From contig CM077826.1 in the NCBI GenBank assembly GCA_039720395.1, forward strand, positions 37,414,790-37,478,789: a stretch of 64,000 nucleotides of DNA, given 5' to 3'. The notes under the pieces were generated by a model, which was not told the origin of the DNA, searched no databases, and saw only the letters and a list, made by a program, of their open reading frames with translations. The position numbers and the translations under genes are program-made. Below, in pieces: positions 11,865-23,964 of this stretch (positions are counted from its first letter, which is position 1; every line of letters begins with the position of its first letter). The DNA comes from Liquidambar formosana. Lineage: Eukaryota > Streptophyta > Magnoliopsida > Saxifragales > Altingiaceae.

Positions 11865-11984
11865 GGGAATTTGGCCTTCAATGCTTCTAGATGTGAGATG
11901 CTACTGGTTGACTGGTTCAACAATGTTTTTAACCCCTTTTTTCAATTTTTCGGATAAGTAATGTTTTAACCTTTTAAGTTTCAC

Positions 11985-12280
11985 GGTACACAAAGAATAC
12001 TTATAAGTATTGCAAACTTATTTCAAAGTCCCACATCGAATGGAGAGTAGAACTTTCTCCAACTCTTATTATATAAATAGACTCCCTCTTCCTATGCCAA
12101 AGGTTTATTTGGTCGGTTTAGGCTGAAAAAAAGAGTGAACCTGGCGACTAAATTGAAACCCGATTTCTACAAGAAATGCAAACCGAGACTGACTGTAATT
12201 AAAATAAAACCAGTTGGATCAGGCCGGTTTCTTAGTTAGGCCAGTTTATCTTTCATCCAATTTGGAAATTAGAGCTGTGA
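11985..12280. other. AT-rich stretch with USE-like and TATA motifs, CGGTTT repeat
   Basis: GTCCCACATCG at 12031-12041 matches the plant snRNA upstream sequence element (RTCCCACATCG), and TATATAAAT follows about 30 bp later. No snRNA sequence follows, and this word is also common in plant repeats. CGGTTT / AACCGAGACTG words at 12108-12250 match those at 6125-6230. Confidence 0.35.
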
Positions 12281-12282
12281 TA

Positions 12283-12355
12283 CCACACCAGACAGCCACT
12301 TAACTCCAAAAGCTTAAGTTGTTAGGAAATGGGTCAATGATGTATACAAAGCTAA
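12283..12355 (-). repeat. SINE-like dispersed repeat, copy 2
   Basis: Second copy of the 65-bp motif seen at 5932 (CAGCCACTTAACTCC, GCTTAAGTTGT, AATGGGTCAATGATGTATA). On the minus strand the adjoining GGTATCACAGC is A-box-like. It ends near 12355, where a LINE fragment begins. Confidence 0.4.
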
Positions 12356-12361
12356 CATAAG

Positions 12362-12836
12362 CTTTTGCAAGACCTTAAATATGGGCAAGCCTTTTATATC
12401 CACATCCCAAATGTCATGGGTTTCGTGCATTCTAACTCTGTGGGAGTTTGGAGATTTGACTGGTATATTACAGAGATCCTAGATCAGGCAAAGAGATTAG
12501 GCATTAGAGCTTCATGGATTGAGAGGGGTGCCAAGGGATTGGCAGATGAGCTGTCTTATATGGGAGCATTCACTCGTCAATCTTTTAGAGGGAATTTTCT
12601 TCCTTAATGCTGCAACTTGCAATTGATACTTGATACAATAGTTTTGGTATAGTTTTTGGTACAGTCTTCTTCGTAGGGTCCGGTTTTTGGAGATCTCACA
12701 GGATTTGGATGGGGTATTTCTTAGGCTTTTCCCTCTTCTTGAAGGAAATCTCTTCCTTCTTTTTGTGTCTTCATTTTATCTCTTTTTTACTTTAAAACAA
12801 TATTTCGTTTCTTATCAAAAAAAGGAAAAAAAAATG
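12362..12836 (+). pseudogene. LINE 3' end: RNase H tail and poly(A)
   Basis: The open stretch to the stop at 12607 encodes the last ~80 residues of an RNase H-like domain of a plant L1 LINE: WRFDW near residue 30, then SWIERGAKGLADELSY, the Asn/Ala-rich helix around the final active-site region. A 3' UTR of about 200 bp follows and ends CGTTTCTTATC plus an A-rich tail at 12818-12836, as expected of a LINE 3' terminus. Everything upstream of RNase H is missing, typical of 5' truncation. It abuts an opposed LINE fragment. Confidence 0.7.
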
Positions 12837-12839
12837 AAA

Positions 12840-14043
12840 CATTAATTTTCTGCCCAAAAATAGAAAAACTTGAAAGGTTTCTTTCCAAATACAATATCTT
12901 CGATAATAGACACCACTGCCGGAGTATGATAAGAAACACTTGGGCACTGAAAATCCACTTCAAAAGCATTAAGTGTTAAAACCCACCGCTGATTCACTAA
13001 GACTCGATAGAGCTTACAATTCTTCCATCACCCTCCTCTAAATTTTTTTTTTTTTTTTTGGTGTTCTTTTGATAAGGCTATCTCCCTCTTGATTATTATT
13101 CCTCATAAACCATAACCCTTCATACTTCAAATCCTCTAAACAGCTGCCAACTCAGAAAAGGCACTGAACATCTTCACCACCTTCCTTGTCCCATGGATTT
13201 AGCAATGCATTAAAATCTTCTAACACCGCCCATGGAAGAGACTTACTATACAAACTATTCTAATTCTACAATTTCACCTATAAACCACAGAAATATCTGG
13301 CATTGTAGCTTGAGATTTGAAAACTATAAAATGAATCACTTGAATTCAACCTTCACAACTCAATAACCAACACCTCTAGATCCCTATATGCCCATAATTT
13401 CCTAATAAAGCTTCATTATTAGACTAATCTTTTGATCCCCTACTAGCTTCTTCCCCTCATTAAGGATTAATGCTCAAGGTAATAAAACACCGTACCTGTT
13501 CCAGGCACACACCCCTAGCAATAAAACCTTTGCTACCATCGTCCTTCCCTCTAGTAGTCCATTTTCCTTTCACAATTGCTTTAACTTTATGCTTAACCTT
13601 ATCAACAACACCAGCAACAACCTCAAAATTCTTAGCAATACCCTCAACCCCTTCCCCCAAAACATCAAATTTATTTGGACTCATCAAAGAATTGTTTTGA
13701 CACGCAATACCATTTTCTACAGACTGTACAACCTCTTCTAATACCCCTACTCTAGCCTTAAAATATTTTGCACTTCCAGAATCCAACTTATCAGCTCCAT
13801 CGACCACCCGAACCAACTCTTGACCTCGCTCGCTCACAACATCAGAAACTGACTTCCCCACATCATCTTTCTGGCCAAACTTCCCATATGCTTCATGCTA
13901 GAAACAACTTCCTGTGTATCCTATCCCCCCTCCCAACTCTCTTTTATCACCAATCCTCTCTGTTTTCATATTTGGAGGCTCTGAGATCAACTCTACTAGT
14001 CCAGCATCTTCCTTTCTATCCCTAACAAACCAAACCTTTTTGG
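12840..14043 (-). pseudogene. LINE fragment: ORF1 C-terminus and endonuclease
   Basis: On the minus strand, 14040-13460 is nearly open and reads as the poorly conserved, charged C-terminal part of plant LINE ORF1 (SPNKFDVLGEG, a phrase type common there). Further down (about 13240-13140) an endonuclease block of the PWAVLEDFNALLNPWDKEGG type appears, and at 12960-12850 the block before the linker (KKPFKFFYFWAEN). Stops and frameshifts separate them. RT is absent. A poly(T) run at 13048-13066 interrupts the region and may be the A-tail of a small insertion. Confidence 0.65.
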
Positions 14044-14347
14044 CTATGTTTGGTATACCGAATAGGTCAGATAGGATAAACATATCATTTTCATGTGTTT
14101 GGTGCCATTTTCAAATAAGAGATATATTATCTATATGATAGTTATATCCTCCATATGTGAGATATAATAAACCTGCTAAGGGATGTGGTATATTTTTATC
14201 CTAAGATACTATCTCATTCAGAAGAAACAATGTGATAGAAAAATGAACAAGGACCAGCTTCCCCATTTCAAACAAAGCTACTAAAGACCTTTTCTTCATT
14301 TAATAATTCTATCCCATCCAACCTCTTAATTCGGGGTACCAAAATAG
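14044..14347. mobile_element. MITE, ~304 bp
   Basis: Left end CTATGTTTGGTATACCGAAT pairs with the complement of the right end ATTCGGGGTACCAAAATAG with three or four changes. The interior is non-coding and rich in ATAT and AGATA words. CTATGTTTGG ends are common in hAT-like MITEs; I could not find an 8-bp duplication, so the class is tentative. It lies at the upstream edge of the minus-strand LINE ORF1 fragment. Confidence 0.55.
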
Positions 14348-14388
14348 ACAAGCTGATAAAAAGTTGCATGGACACAAAAACTAAAACA

Positions 14389-14429
14389 TCTTCCTCTTCT
14401 TCTTCTTCTTCTTCTTCTTCTTCTTCTTT
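14389..14429. repeat. (CTT)n microsatellite
   Basis: About 13 uninterrupted CTT units followed by a T run. Confidence 0.95.
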
Positions 14430-15432
14430 TTTCGAAAATAACAACTAAAACATTATTCTGCGACTTGCAAGCCTCAAAATCTGTTATTCTCAGTTATATT
14501 ATTTTTTCTTTTTCCCTTTTTTTTTTTTTTTTTTTGAAGTACAAGCTTACATTGCAGCTACATCAAAAAGCAATACACTAAGCAAAGTGATCCTGATTCG
14601 CAGGAGAGCTAGAGAAACCCTAAAATTTACATATTATTTTTGCAGGTTCGGCTACAATATATGCCCATATTGATATAGCAGTATAGCAATCATAAAGCTG
14701 GCAACACACAACATGCAAAACACACTAGTTTCAAGCAATCATAAAAGAAAAATATTAGGAAAAAAAAAGCACTACGAAGCTGTTTTCACTTCGAAAACTT
14801 AACATTGATTAAAATTGAGGATTTTGAGAGGATTTTGTGGGATTTCAATTTATGTTTCAAAATATAAGCAACCCACTGGCTGGAATTTTAATGGAAATGG
14901 AATTGACAAGAAATAGTAGAAGAAGAAGAAGAAAATATGTTATTCAAGATTACCCATTTTTCCTCAATTGTCTCTTTCTCTTCCCAACGCCCCCAATAGA
15001 GTTGATCCCACACTCGGAGTCTCTGTTATGTGTTCTATCTCCCCAATAGGCGGTAGGTTTTCATTGTCAAGTAATCATCTACTATATGTATCTTTTTTCC
15101 TTTTGGTACAATGGATTTTACTTAAAGCCTATCAGGTCTGCAAAAAGAGTGTCACGTTCCTATGGCAGCTCGGGTCTCTTTCGGCAGTAAATTTTGGTTT
15201 ATTGTGTTTGTATGTAATCGTATGTTTGCAAAATACTAGTCGGCGCATATATGGGCTGTACGTTAACTATTTTCAATATAATTACTCATATAAAATATAG
15301 CACACGTATAGGTTTCCTCGAGGGTCTCTCTCGTGGGAGTTTGTTTCTTGCTCTATGCAAGTCTCTTCTTTTTAAAGGTTAGCTCTTGTGGGAGGGGTTT
15401 GACGGCGTGAGGGTGAGTATGGCAATGGAGTT
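14430..15432. other. unassigned stretch upstream of LINE ORF1
   Basis: Contains a T run at 14513-14535 and AT-rich DNA. From about 15300 the sequence becomes GT-rich and leads into the LINE start codon, so the last 130 bp are probably the LINE 5' UTR. I see no other gene. Confidence 0.4.
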
Positions 15433-17061
15433 ATGGATAATCAATTAGAGGAGTTTTGGAAGAAATTTGTATTGACAGAAGAGAAACGCGAAAAAGTGGA
15501 TGTCTTTGGCTTTATGCAAGGGGCTAGCAGGGAGAGGGCTAAATTTTGCTTGGTTGGAAAATTGCTTACGGAAAGACCGTTTAATGTCGAAGCAATGAAA
15601 TCAGCATTGAGGGGGGGTATGGAGATCAGCAAAAGGATTAATAGTTTTGGAACTTGGGAAGAACTTATTTCTTTTCTAATTTTTCCACCTGCTTGATCGG
15701 CGTCGAGTCTTGGACCATAGCCTATAGAACTTTGACAAATCACTCTTACTTTTAAAGGAGATTGAGGGGGATATTCAACCCTCTGCAATCACTCTGGATG
15801 AAGCTCCTTTCGGGGTTCAAGTCTATAATTTGCCTTTGGGGTGCATGACCAAAGAGGTTGGCCAGATGATAGGAAAAAAAGTTGGGAGGCTTCTTTGTGA
15901 TGGAGCATGGGGAAGGAGGGGTTTGCTGGGGTCGATTTATGCGGTTGTGAGTTCGGCTTAATGTGCGTAAACCATTGAAACGAGGGGTGATGTTGAATCT
16001 AGGTGGCCAAAACTATGTGGGTGTCCCTCAAATATGAACGACTACCTATTTTCTGTTATTTTTGTGGATTACTTAGCCATATAGAGAAGGATTGTGGTCA
16101 ATGATATAATAGCTATGGCGAGAGAACCAAAGAGACTTTACAATATGGGGTTTGGTTGAGGGCATCAGATTCTACAGAGCTCACTAAAACCCAGTCATCG
16201 GAGGTTTTTCTTCTCGTAATGCAAAGGAGGTGGAACCAATGCAAGTAGGGAGTTTGCTGACAGGAAGGACTGGCGGGGGTACACTAGGCCGAGATGCTGT
16301 TGATGTGGATGATTCAGCACCATTGATGGAAAGGAGCGTGCAGCGGTTAGCAGAAAAGGTGGGGACAATTGGCAGATTTGATGGCGGCAATATTGGCTTG
16401 AATCTTAGCGAAAACCTAAAACAATCTGTGAGAAGGATTTTGAATTTAAGATGGAGAAAAATAAAGAGACTGTTATGGAAAATAATATTATAGCGAGGGA
16501 TATGGTGGAGATTTTTGGCGCTGAAGGATTTAATAGGGGTGAGGCTGGCCAACATGTGCCTACGAGTAAACTCACTGTGGGTGATGATGGCATAGAGGGG
16601 GTTTTGGATCACATGGAGATGGCTATTGAAGTTAATGATGCACAGACTGTTAAGGAGAGAATTCACTCATCTAGTGGGACTAATTTAGTGGCATCCACTG
16701 TGGGCTTTTGTGGGCCTGTTGTGGATTTTAGTCTAGAGATGCTGGGCAGTAACGAGCTGGCTAAAAAGCATATAGACTGTTTGGAGGAGGCTACACCAAC
16801 TAGTGGAGACATTTTTGGGGACAGAATTAAGAATTGGAAGCGTCGGGCTCGAGAGGTTCAAATAAAAGATGGGGATATTCCAGTGGACACCAGAGTAGGG
16901 AAAAGAAAGCAGGTTAAAGGGAGTAACATGGAAGGAGGTCTTAATGATACAATAGTAGGGGACAGTGGAAAGAGAGTTCGACATGATGTCATGGGGACTT
17001 GGCATCAGTCAAATATTAATGATATCTCGGCGGAGACTGGATGCCAGTCTTGCCGGGAGCC
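15433..17061 (+). pseudogene. LINE ORF1, DUF4283 and zinc knuckle, frameshifted
   Basis: Begins with a clean ATG at 15433 and reads MDNQLEEFWKKF.. with the block LVGKLLTERPFNVEAMK, the hallmark of the DUF4283 N-terminal domain of plant LINE ORF1. After a frameshift near 15690, LLKEIEGD, PFGVQVYNLPLGCMTKE and further DUF4283 blocks continue to about 15960. A CX2CX4HX4C zinc knuckle (CYFCGLLSHIEKDC) lies near 16060-16100. The final 200 codons (16451-17065) are one open, acidic-then-basic tail ending in a KRRARE / GKRK patch. In live elements this protein packages LINE RNA. At least three frameshifts or stops make it non-functional. Confidence 0.8.
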
Positions 17062-18537
17062 ATGAAAATTTTAAGTTTCAATTGTCAGGGGTTTAAGAAC
17101 CCTCATACAATACGTGCCCTTCATGATGTAGTGAAGTGGAAAGCTCCCAGCTTAGTTTTTCTGATGGAAACTAAGCTTCATAAAAATGAGATGGAGAGGA
17201 TTAAATTCATATGAGGTTTTGCTAATGGGTTGGTTATTGAAGCTGACAATAGAGCGGGTGGTTTGGCACTTTTATGGAAAGCGCGTATGTCTGTGGATGT
17301 TATCAGCTACTCAGGTAATCATATTGATGCATAAGTTATGGATACAGGAGTGGCTATATATTGAATTACTGGGTTTTATGGTTATCTTGAGGAAACGATG
17401 AGGAAATTATCTTGGGCTTTATTACGCACACTGCGTACACATTCTTCTCTCCCATGGATGTGTGTCAACAACCATCAGAAGGTGTAATCTCAAAGATTTG
17501 GGTTTTAATGGTCCCAAATTCATATGGTGCAACAACAGGCCAGGGGGGAATGTGTAAAAGAGAGGTTGGATAGGGCAAAAGTGTCGGCGGACTGGAACAA
17601 TCTTTTTCCTCTTGCTTGTGTGGAGCATTTCGTCTGTAGTGCTTCTAATCATCTCCCTCTCTAGGTGGATATGGTGGGGACAAGTAGGAAGAGAAAAAGC
17701 TTTCGGTTTGAGGCTATGTGGGTTAGATATGAGGAGTGTGAGAAAATTGTTAGAGATGGTTGGTGTAATAGTGTACATGGGTATAATATGTTGAGTGTCA
17801 ATGAGAAAATAAAGTCCACTAGGATGCAGTTGTTGGTATGGAATAAATCTACCTTTGGTAATGTATATCAACAACTCAAGGGCCTGCGTGAGCAACTTAG
17901 AGCTATCAAGCAAGGACCAGTTAATGGCCCAGCTCTTGAGGAGGAGAAACGAATAATGCTTAAAATGGATAAAATCCTTACAAGGGAAGAGGTTATGTGG
18001 TGACAATGGTCACGCATTTCTTGGCTTAAGGAAGGGGATAGGAATATAGCTTTTTTCCATACTCGAGCATCGCAACGACAAAAAAAAAAAAAAAAATATT
18101 ATCAAGGGCTTAAGGGATTTTTAGGGGCAATGGCATGTCGATGAGGTTAAAATTGAGGATATTGTGGTTGATTATTTTAAAAATATTTTTCTACTTTAAA
18201 TCCCCATATCACTGAGAATTCTCTTAATGGTATTGACCGTCGAGTCACAAATGAGATGAATATGGCTCTCACATGGGAGTTTCAAGCCCAAGAAGTACGT
18301 GACGTGTTCTTTCAGATGCATCCTAGTAAATCCCTCGGGCCCGACGGTATGTCAGCATTTTTTTTAAATAAATATTGGCATATTGTTGGGACCGACATTA
18401 CTCATGCCACACTTTCTCTCCTGAGGGGGGGGCTTATGTTTAAGAATTTTAATTACACTCATATTGTACTAATTCCTAAGATAGATAGCCCTGAGTATAT
18501 CACCCTATACCAACCAATTAGTCTCTATAACGTAGTC
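17062..18537 (+). pseudogene. LINE ORF2 part 1: endonuclease, linker, RT start
   Basis: Starts with ATG at 17062 immediately after ORF1: MKILSFNCQGFKNPHTIRAL, the classical endonuclease entry (Asn near residue 7). SLVFLMETKL (catalytic Glu block) follows, then stop codons, PWMCV near 17450, RAKVSADW and CSASNHLPL near 17580-17660 (end of endonuclease; His retained). A helical linker is open at 17665-18003, ending in WLKEGDRNIAFFHTRASQR. RT begins with SKSLGPDGMSAFFLNKYW (about 18325-18380) and VLIPKIDSPEY..YQPISLYNVV (about 18465-18535). The gene is broken at 18538 by a solo LTR. Confidence 0.82.
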
Positions 18538-21500
18538 TGTGAACCCTAAAAAAAAGTTAAGGCCCACGAGGGGTTTTAGGTTTGAAAAAGGAAAAGGAGT
18601 CGCCACCTTATTTTTTAAAGGAAATAAGGAAAACCCTAAAAAACAGTTTTGTTTTAGGAAAACAAAAGATTGACTCCATATTTAAAAATGGAAAGGCAAA
18701 TGATCTTTTGGAAACCAGAGAAATCGGGGATTCGGAGGCTAAGTTACGATATGGGAAGGTTCTAGGCAAAGCCTATAGGCACCCATATCGCCCTAAACGG
18801 TCTCTTAATTTAATTGGGCTAAATCAAAGTCTTAATCACACACAAATCAACAGTTATCATCACAGGACAGCATGCATATCATTCATCCATTCATCCATAT
18901 AATCAAGTAAATCAAAGAAAAACAGAAAAAGAAAGAGGGGGGAGAAGAAAACCTAGGATACTTAGTATCCTAGGGCGGACTTGAACATCACGAAGAGCGC
19001 CTACGTACCATGTATGGAAATACATGGATCAAAGTCCACGTAGTTCGAAAGGGAATAGGGTTATAACCTAACCAAGGTCTATGGTAAACCCTAAGTTTCC
19101 TTTCAAGTAAAACATGGTAAGTTTCCAAAATAAATGATTCTCAAAAGATTTTTGGTAAAATATGGGACTTTGATAAGAAATGGAAACCTTGATTCAAAAG
19201 GTATTTGTTATTGAAAGGAAACTATAAGGAGTGCCATGTTCCTCTATTAGGAAATAACCCTAAGGGGGGAGAAAGGGAAAGTTTCAAAGGAAGGAAAGAA
19301 GGGTGAATTGGGGCACCCTCACACCCTACTTATCTTAAGCAAAAGCAACCTGTCAAAGTAACCACCCTATTGCATAGGGTAATTACCTTATTTGTAAGAT
19401 TTCATCTCACAATAGCCAAAATAACCACCCCACATTGGTGGGGTAGTTGCACCTGTTGTACCTGTCAAAGCACCTGCAATTTCCATGCAAAACATACCAA
19501 AAATGCCAACCAAACAAGCTAGATTCCAAATCAAGCCATTATCATGCCCAAACATGGGCCAACACATGCTCAAAATATCATACCAAGGACAAATAACAGA
19601 TCTGGACAGAATTGAAATAAGGCTTAAAATCAACCACAAGTCATGCAACAACATGAATCATAAGCTAACTAAAACCCTAATTCAACCCTACATGCAATGA
19701 CATGCAAAAAACACTGAAATCCACTACTATGAATGCAGAAAAATATCATAGTTATCAAATATGCAGCACATATATATCAACTATGAAGAAAACACAAAGA
19801 AAAACCCTAAGCTATCATGCTATATGCAACTTTCCTAATACAAGGATGAATGAAACCCTAGAATCACAATTGTGCTCAAAATCACATAAAATAACTCTAA
19901 ATCATGCCAAACTCATTGTGGACATCATTTTAATCATGCATATTAATCAATAGAAGCATCAACACATGATAAAAACACAAGCTTGCACATGAAATATAGC
20001 TATTCTAAGTAAAAACCTAATTTCAGCACAAGAGAAACCCTAGAATTGCAAACATGCATTAAATCACATGGAACAGCATCCTAGCATACTAAACAGCCCA
20101 TAAACATTATCCTAATCATGCATACTAACTAATAGAAGTAGCAAAACACAATAAAAACACAAGCTTCAATATGCAAAAATGTCACTTCATGTAGAAAACC
20201 AATTTCAGCACTAAGGAAACCCTAAAGTCCCAAACATGCAGTAAATCACATGGAATAGCATCCTAGCATACTAAACAGCCCATGAATATGATCCTAAACA
20301 TGCATACTAACTAATAGAAGTAGCAAAACACAATAAAAACACAAGCTTGAACATGGAATAATGCTATCCTATGCAAAAACCCTAGTTTGAATGAAAGAGA
20401 GAAAGGGGGAGGGGTATACCTTTTGTGGCTGCTGTAGAGAGTCCTCCTCCTCTTGTGTGCTGCTGGAAACAACCTCCTTCAAGCCTTCAAGCCATGCTCC
20501 AGCCTTCCTTCAAGCTTTCTCTCACACTCTCTCACTCTAAGTTTAGGTTAAACTATCCTAAGGATGGCTGCCATAGCCTCCAATGTGCCTCTCACTTCAG
20601 AAAATTCCCTCCCAAGTGCCTCCAAAGTGCCTCCCCTTCAGGAATTGCCTCTCTCATTGCTGAAGTATAAGGGGGTATTTATAGGGATTGAGGAAAAACC
20701 CTCAATGGTTGGGATTAAAACCCTAGGGATTGATCCAAGGGCTCTTAGAGGTTCCCTTGGGGCTCAAGTAGGTCAAATAAGGCTGAAATTAGGGTTAAAT
20801 GGCGGCTAAAGGCGAGCAAATCCGAGAAAATAGGATGGGAGCCGCGTCAAGGCTCAAAATAGGAAAGTGGCTCGAGTGACCACCTGGGGCTGGGCGGCTA
20901 GCAGCCTGGGCCCAGGCGGCTAGCCGCCCAGGCTTGGGTGGTCACCCGAGGCCCTGTCAGCTTCAGCCCATTTTTGACCCTTTCGACTTCCAAATGTGTT
21001 TCAGGGCCCAAATCAACTCCGATTTTGACGAAACGAAAGCCAAAACGACTGTGTTTCGAAGGGGAATGTAATTTGAGTCACTTGAGGGAAAGAAACCCTA
21101 GCCATGGCTGCATGGTTGGGCCCTACAAAGGTGGTTAACCGCTATGCCTCCCCATCGCTTAGCTTAGGTATGCACATAGGGTCGCACCGAATGCTTTCTA
21201 ATTCGAAATTCAACCTCCCTAAACACATTTGGGGATGAAATTAAGACCAATCAAGGTCAAATGAGTAGACATAGAGTGAAAATCACGAACCAATTCGGGC
21301 TATCCCGAAGTAGGTCTCTTAGCCAACCTGAGCCTTGCTGAGCCATTCTAATCCCGAACCTTCAATTCATCGAATTGATCCCACAAATACCTCAAATACA
21401 ACCATATGAACTCCAATTGGCAACTTGGAGATCATTTCAAGGTCGAATGGAAAGTTTGTGATCAAAAAGACAATTATGCCCCTCAAGTCACAAAAGTTCT

Positions 21501-21657
21501 TATTAACCCTCAAGATCAACTCCAAATTGAACCAAAATTCATACACACCATCCTTAGGACCCTAGAAACTCAATGCAAAAGACTAGACTCAAAAAGGAAA
21601 CAAAAAGACACATGCAATGACAAACCCTAGCTAAGGTGGCAAAAATGGGGTGTGACA
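18538..21657 (-). mobile_element. solo LTR, Tat-type Ty3/gypsy, 3.1 kb
   Basis: Begins TGTGAACCC and ends GGTGTGACA on the plus strand and is flanked by GTAGTC on both sides (18532-18537, 21658-21663). Two further relatives of 2.8-3.2 kb occur at 48288 and 56362, and the last is joined to internal gypsy sequence; that relation fixes the minus orientation (LTR start TGTCACACCCC). The phrase GGAGTCGCCACC near the plus-strand left end is shared by all. A TATA-like TATAAATA (minus, 20683-20676) is preceded by a large dyad (20871-20950). Short ORFs (such as 20425-20809) are incidental. Only one LTR remains, so internal DNA was probably lost by LTR-LTR recombination. Confidence 0.85.
20871..20950 (-). 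promoter_or_regulatory. palindromic U3 cassette of solo LTR
   Basis: Outer arms CTCGAGTGACCACC and GGTGGTCACCCGAG enclose CGGCTAGC at 20895 and 20917 (22 bp apart) and CCTGGGCCCAGG. It lies 188 bp upstream of TATAAATA at 20683 in element sense. Nearly the same words recur before the antisense ORF at 61938-61995. Confidence 0.7.
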
Positions 21658-21663
21658 GTAGTC

Positions 21664-23378
21664 TACAAGATTATTGCTAAAGTCTAGGCAAATCGTCTGA
21701 AGACCATATTACCTCATATTATTTTTTAGAGTCAGAGCGCCTTTGTGCCGGGCCATTCCTACCTATGCTATGAGTTGCTTTAAAATTCCTTTATCCCTTT
21801 GCAATGAAATTAAGTCCATGATTAGTAATTTTTGGTGGGGCCAAAAAGGCAATGAAAGGAAGATTCATTGGTTGCATTGGGACCTCTTGTGCTTTTCAAA
21901 AAAGGATGGGGGGGGTTAGGTTTTCGTGATATTAATGTTTTCAATAATGCACTTTTGGCCAAACAAGGATGGCGTCTTCTTACTAATGAAAGCTCACTGG
22001 TTGCATGGCTATTAGAGGCTAAGTATTTTCTATAAGGTAGTTTTCCCAACTCTCGCCTCGGCCCGAATCCTAGCTATTCATGGCATAGCATTTGGGGGGC
22101 AAAAGAAGTTTTGGGAAGAAGAGTTCGGTGGCGTATTGGTGATGGGAAATCAGTGAGTATATGGAACGACAAATGGATGCCCACTCCAATAACTTTTATG
22201 GTGGTTTCGCCGAGGAGAGTGCTCCCTATGGGGGTACGGGTCAGTGAGTTAATTAATTATGATAAGAAGGAGTGGAGACGAGATTTGGTGGAAAGCATTT
22301 TTCAGCCCCACAAAGCAGCCACTATTTGCCAATTTCTGCTTAGTCATTAGATGCTTGATGACAGATTGATGTGGCACTATCACCTAAAGGGTGTCTTTAT
22401 AGTGCGTAGTGCTTATATGATGGAAATGGACCATTTGCGGCCGGGTCGTGGTAATATAGTGGGGGAAAGCTCTGAATCTGATCTTGGATGTGTGGTTGGT
22501 ACTTTTTTCTAGAATTTGCAAATTCCTAACAACGTCAAGCACTTTGTGTGGCGTGTTATGAAAGGAATTTTACCCACTAGAGCTAATTTGGTGTGGCGAC
22601 GACTCTCAATAGATCCTTGCTGTCCCATCTATGGGCAAGCAAAAGAATCCATCCTCCATAGTCTTTGGATTGTAGTTTTGCCAAAGAGGTTTGGCACTAC
22701 AGTGGGCTAGGCTGGTTGAGCGACATGGCACTACCACTAGGTTTTTAGGGTTGGGCTAGGCTAGAGTGGTCAAAATTGTTTTGTTTTTTAGGGTATTAAG
22801 CAGGGCCCGAGCATTGTTATGAATATGGCTGCTTGATTATGGAAGGAATTTTCAGAAAATAATGGAAATCATACAATAGCAAGAGCTATGCCGATGGAGA
22901 AATGGAGGCCACCGAGGCTTGGGTTTTTCAAAATTAACATAGATGGTGCTCTTTTTACAGAGATTTAGTGCAGTGGTTTGGGTGCGGTAATTAGATATTG
23001 TGAGGGTCAAGTGATAGGTGTAGGATCAAAGAAGATCTTTGGTAATTTTGCAGCGCCGGTGGTTGAAGCTTTGGATGTGCGTTTTGTTGTGTGTTTGGCC
23101 CGTGATTTGGGTCTGCAGTCAATAGAGTTGGAAGGGACAACGTGGAGATTATTAATGCTATTAACTCATCTAAGCTTAGGCTTACTCCCTTGGGACTTTT
23201 AATTGAGAACATCTAAAGTGAAGCAGCCCGATCTTTTGATGCAGTTACTTTTTCTCATATTCGTCGCAAAAGCAATGAGGAAGCCCATGGGATTGCAAGG
23301 CATGCTAAGCATATTGAAGATTTTTGTGTTTGGGTTAAGGAAGTTCCGAAGTTCAAACAGGACCAATTTCTTTAGTTG
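21664..23378 (+). pseudogene. LINE ORF2 part 2: RT tail, zf-RVT, RNase H
   Basis: Resumes right after the solo LTR with YKIIAKV.ANRLKTILPHIISE.QSAFVPG, then jumps directly to RAIPTYAMSCFKIP, so the RT core with the YADD box is deleted near 21745. Next come FWWGQKGNERKIHWLHWD and GLGFRDINVFNNALLAKQGWRLL, then the zf-RVT-like block NVKHFVWRVMKGILPTRANL (about 22530-22590). RNase H starts FFKINIDGALF (22926), continues with VVEALDVRFVV (23058) and ends with RRKSNEEAHGIARHAK (about 23260-23310); a stop follows near 23374. Frameshifts and stops are frequent. This LINE family carries an integral RNase H, as do many plant L1 LINEs. Confidence 0.8.
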
Positions 23379-23741
23379 AGATCCTGAAATTTTGTAATTT
23401 CCCTTTATATTGTAACGATTGAAAAATGCATCAAATATACTTACTAAGTGTACCAAATAGGTCATGTTTGGCAAAGCTTTTAGATAATCCAAAATCACTT
23501 TTGGTCCTGTTAGGTAACTTAAATTATAATCAATTCTAGGTTCAACAAGTAATTCTATAATAAGTAGACCCTCCAACTTCTAATCAAAATCAAGGCGATA
23601 GTTTTTGCGGAGGATTTTAGTAACTTTTTATATTTTCAAAACTACGCTTAATGCTTGAGTATGGAAATAATTCTTTCCACCCATATTCTTTAACAAAATT
23701 ATAATAGTGGGCATCAATGTGTAGGTAACCTTAATCAACTT

Positions 23742-23964
23742 TTTTATTTTTTTATTATTTCTTTTTATAACGGTAGAACCATCCCATAGTAGGGCCTTTG
23801 GACCCACCCATAGAACCTAAACCCTCGAGGAGACTAGTGCAGCAACTCATTGCCACGACTCCACTTAAATCTTGGGTTGTCCTGGCGAAGAATCAAACCC
23901 GTGACTGTGCACTTAACCACACAATCACAAGTTCACCCTTACTAATTGGGCTATCCAAAGATGA
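23742..23964 (-). mobile_element. tRNA-derived SINE with 17-bp TSD
   Basis: Flanked by the 17-bp direct repeat GTAACCTTAATCAACTT (23725-23741 and 23965-23981). On the minus strand the element begins near GGATAGCCCAATTAGTAAGG (A box) and about 35 bp further has CGGGTTTGATTC (B box), a Pol III internal promoter. A T-rich stretch next to the left duplication is the A-rich tail in reverse. Non-coding; mobilised by LINE machinery. TSD length and tail position agree with target-primed insertion. Confidence 0.8.

Noticed and set aside
16184..16666. 160-codon minus-strand frame
   Set aside because: Opposes the LINE ORF1 tail, which is open and has the expected composition on the plus strand.
20425..20809. 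Two overlapping 81-codon frames
   Set aside because: They lie in the leader region of a solo LTR whose relatives do not keep the frames.
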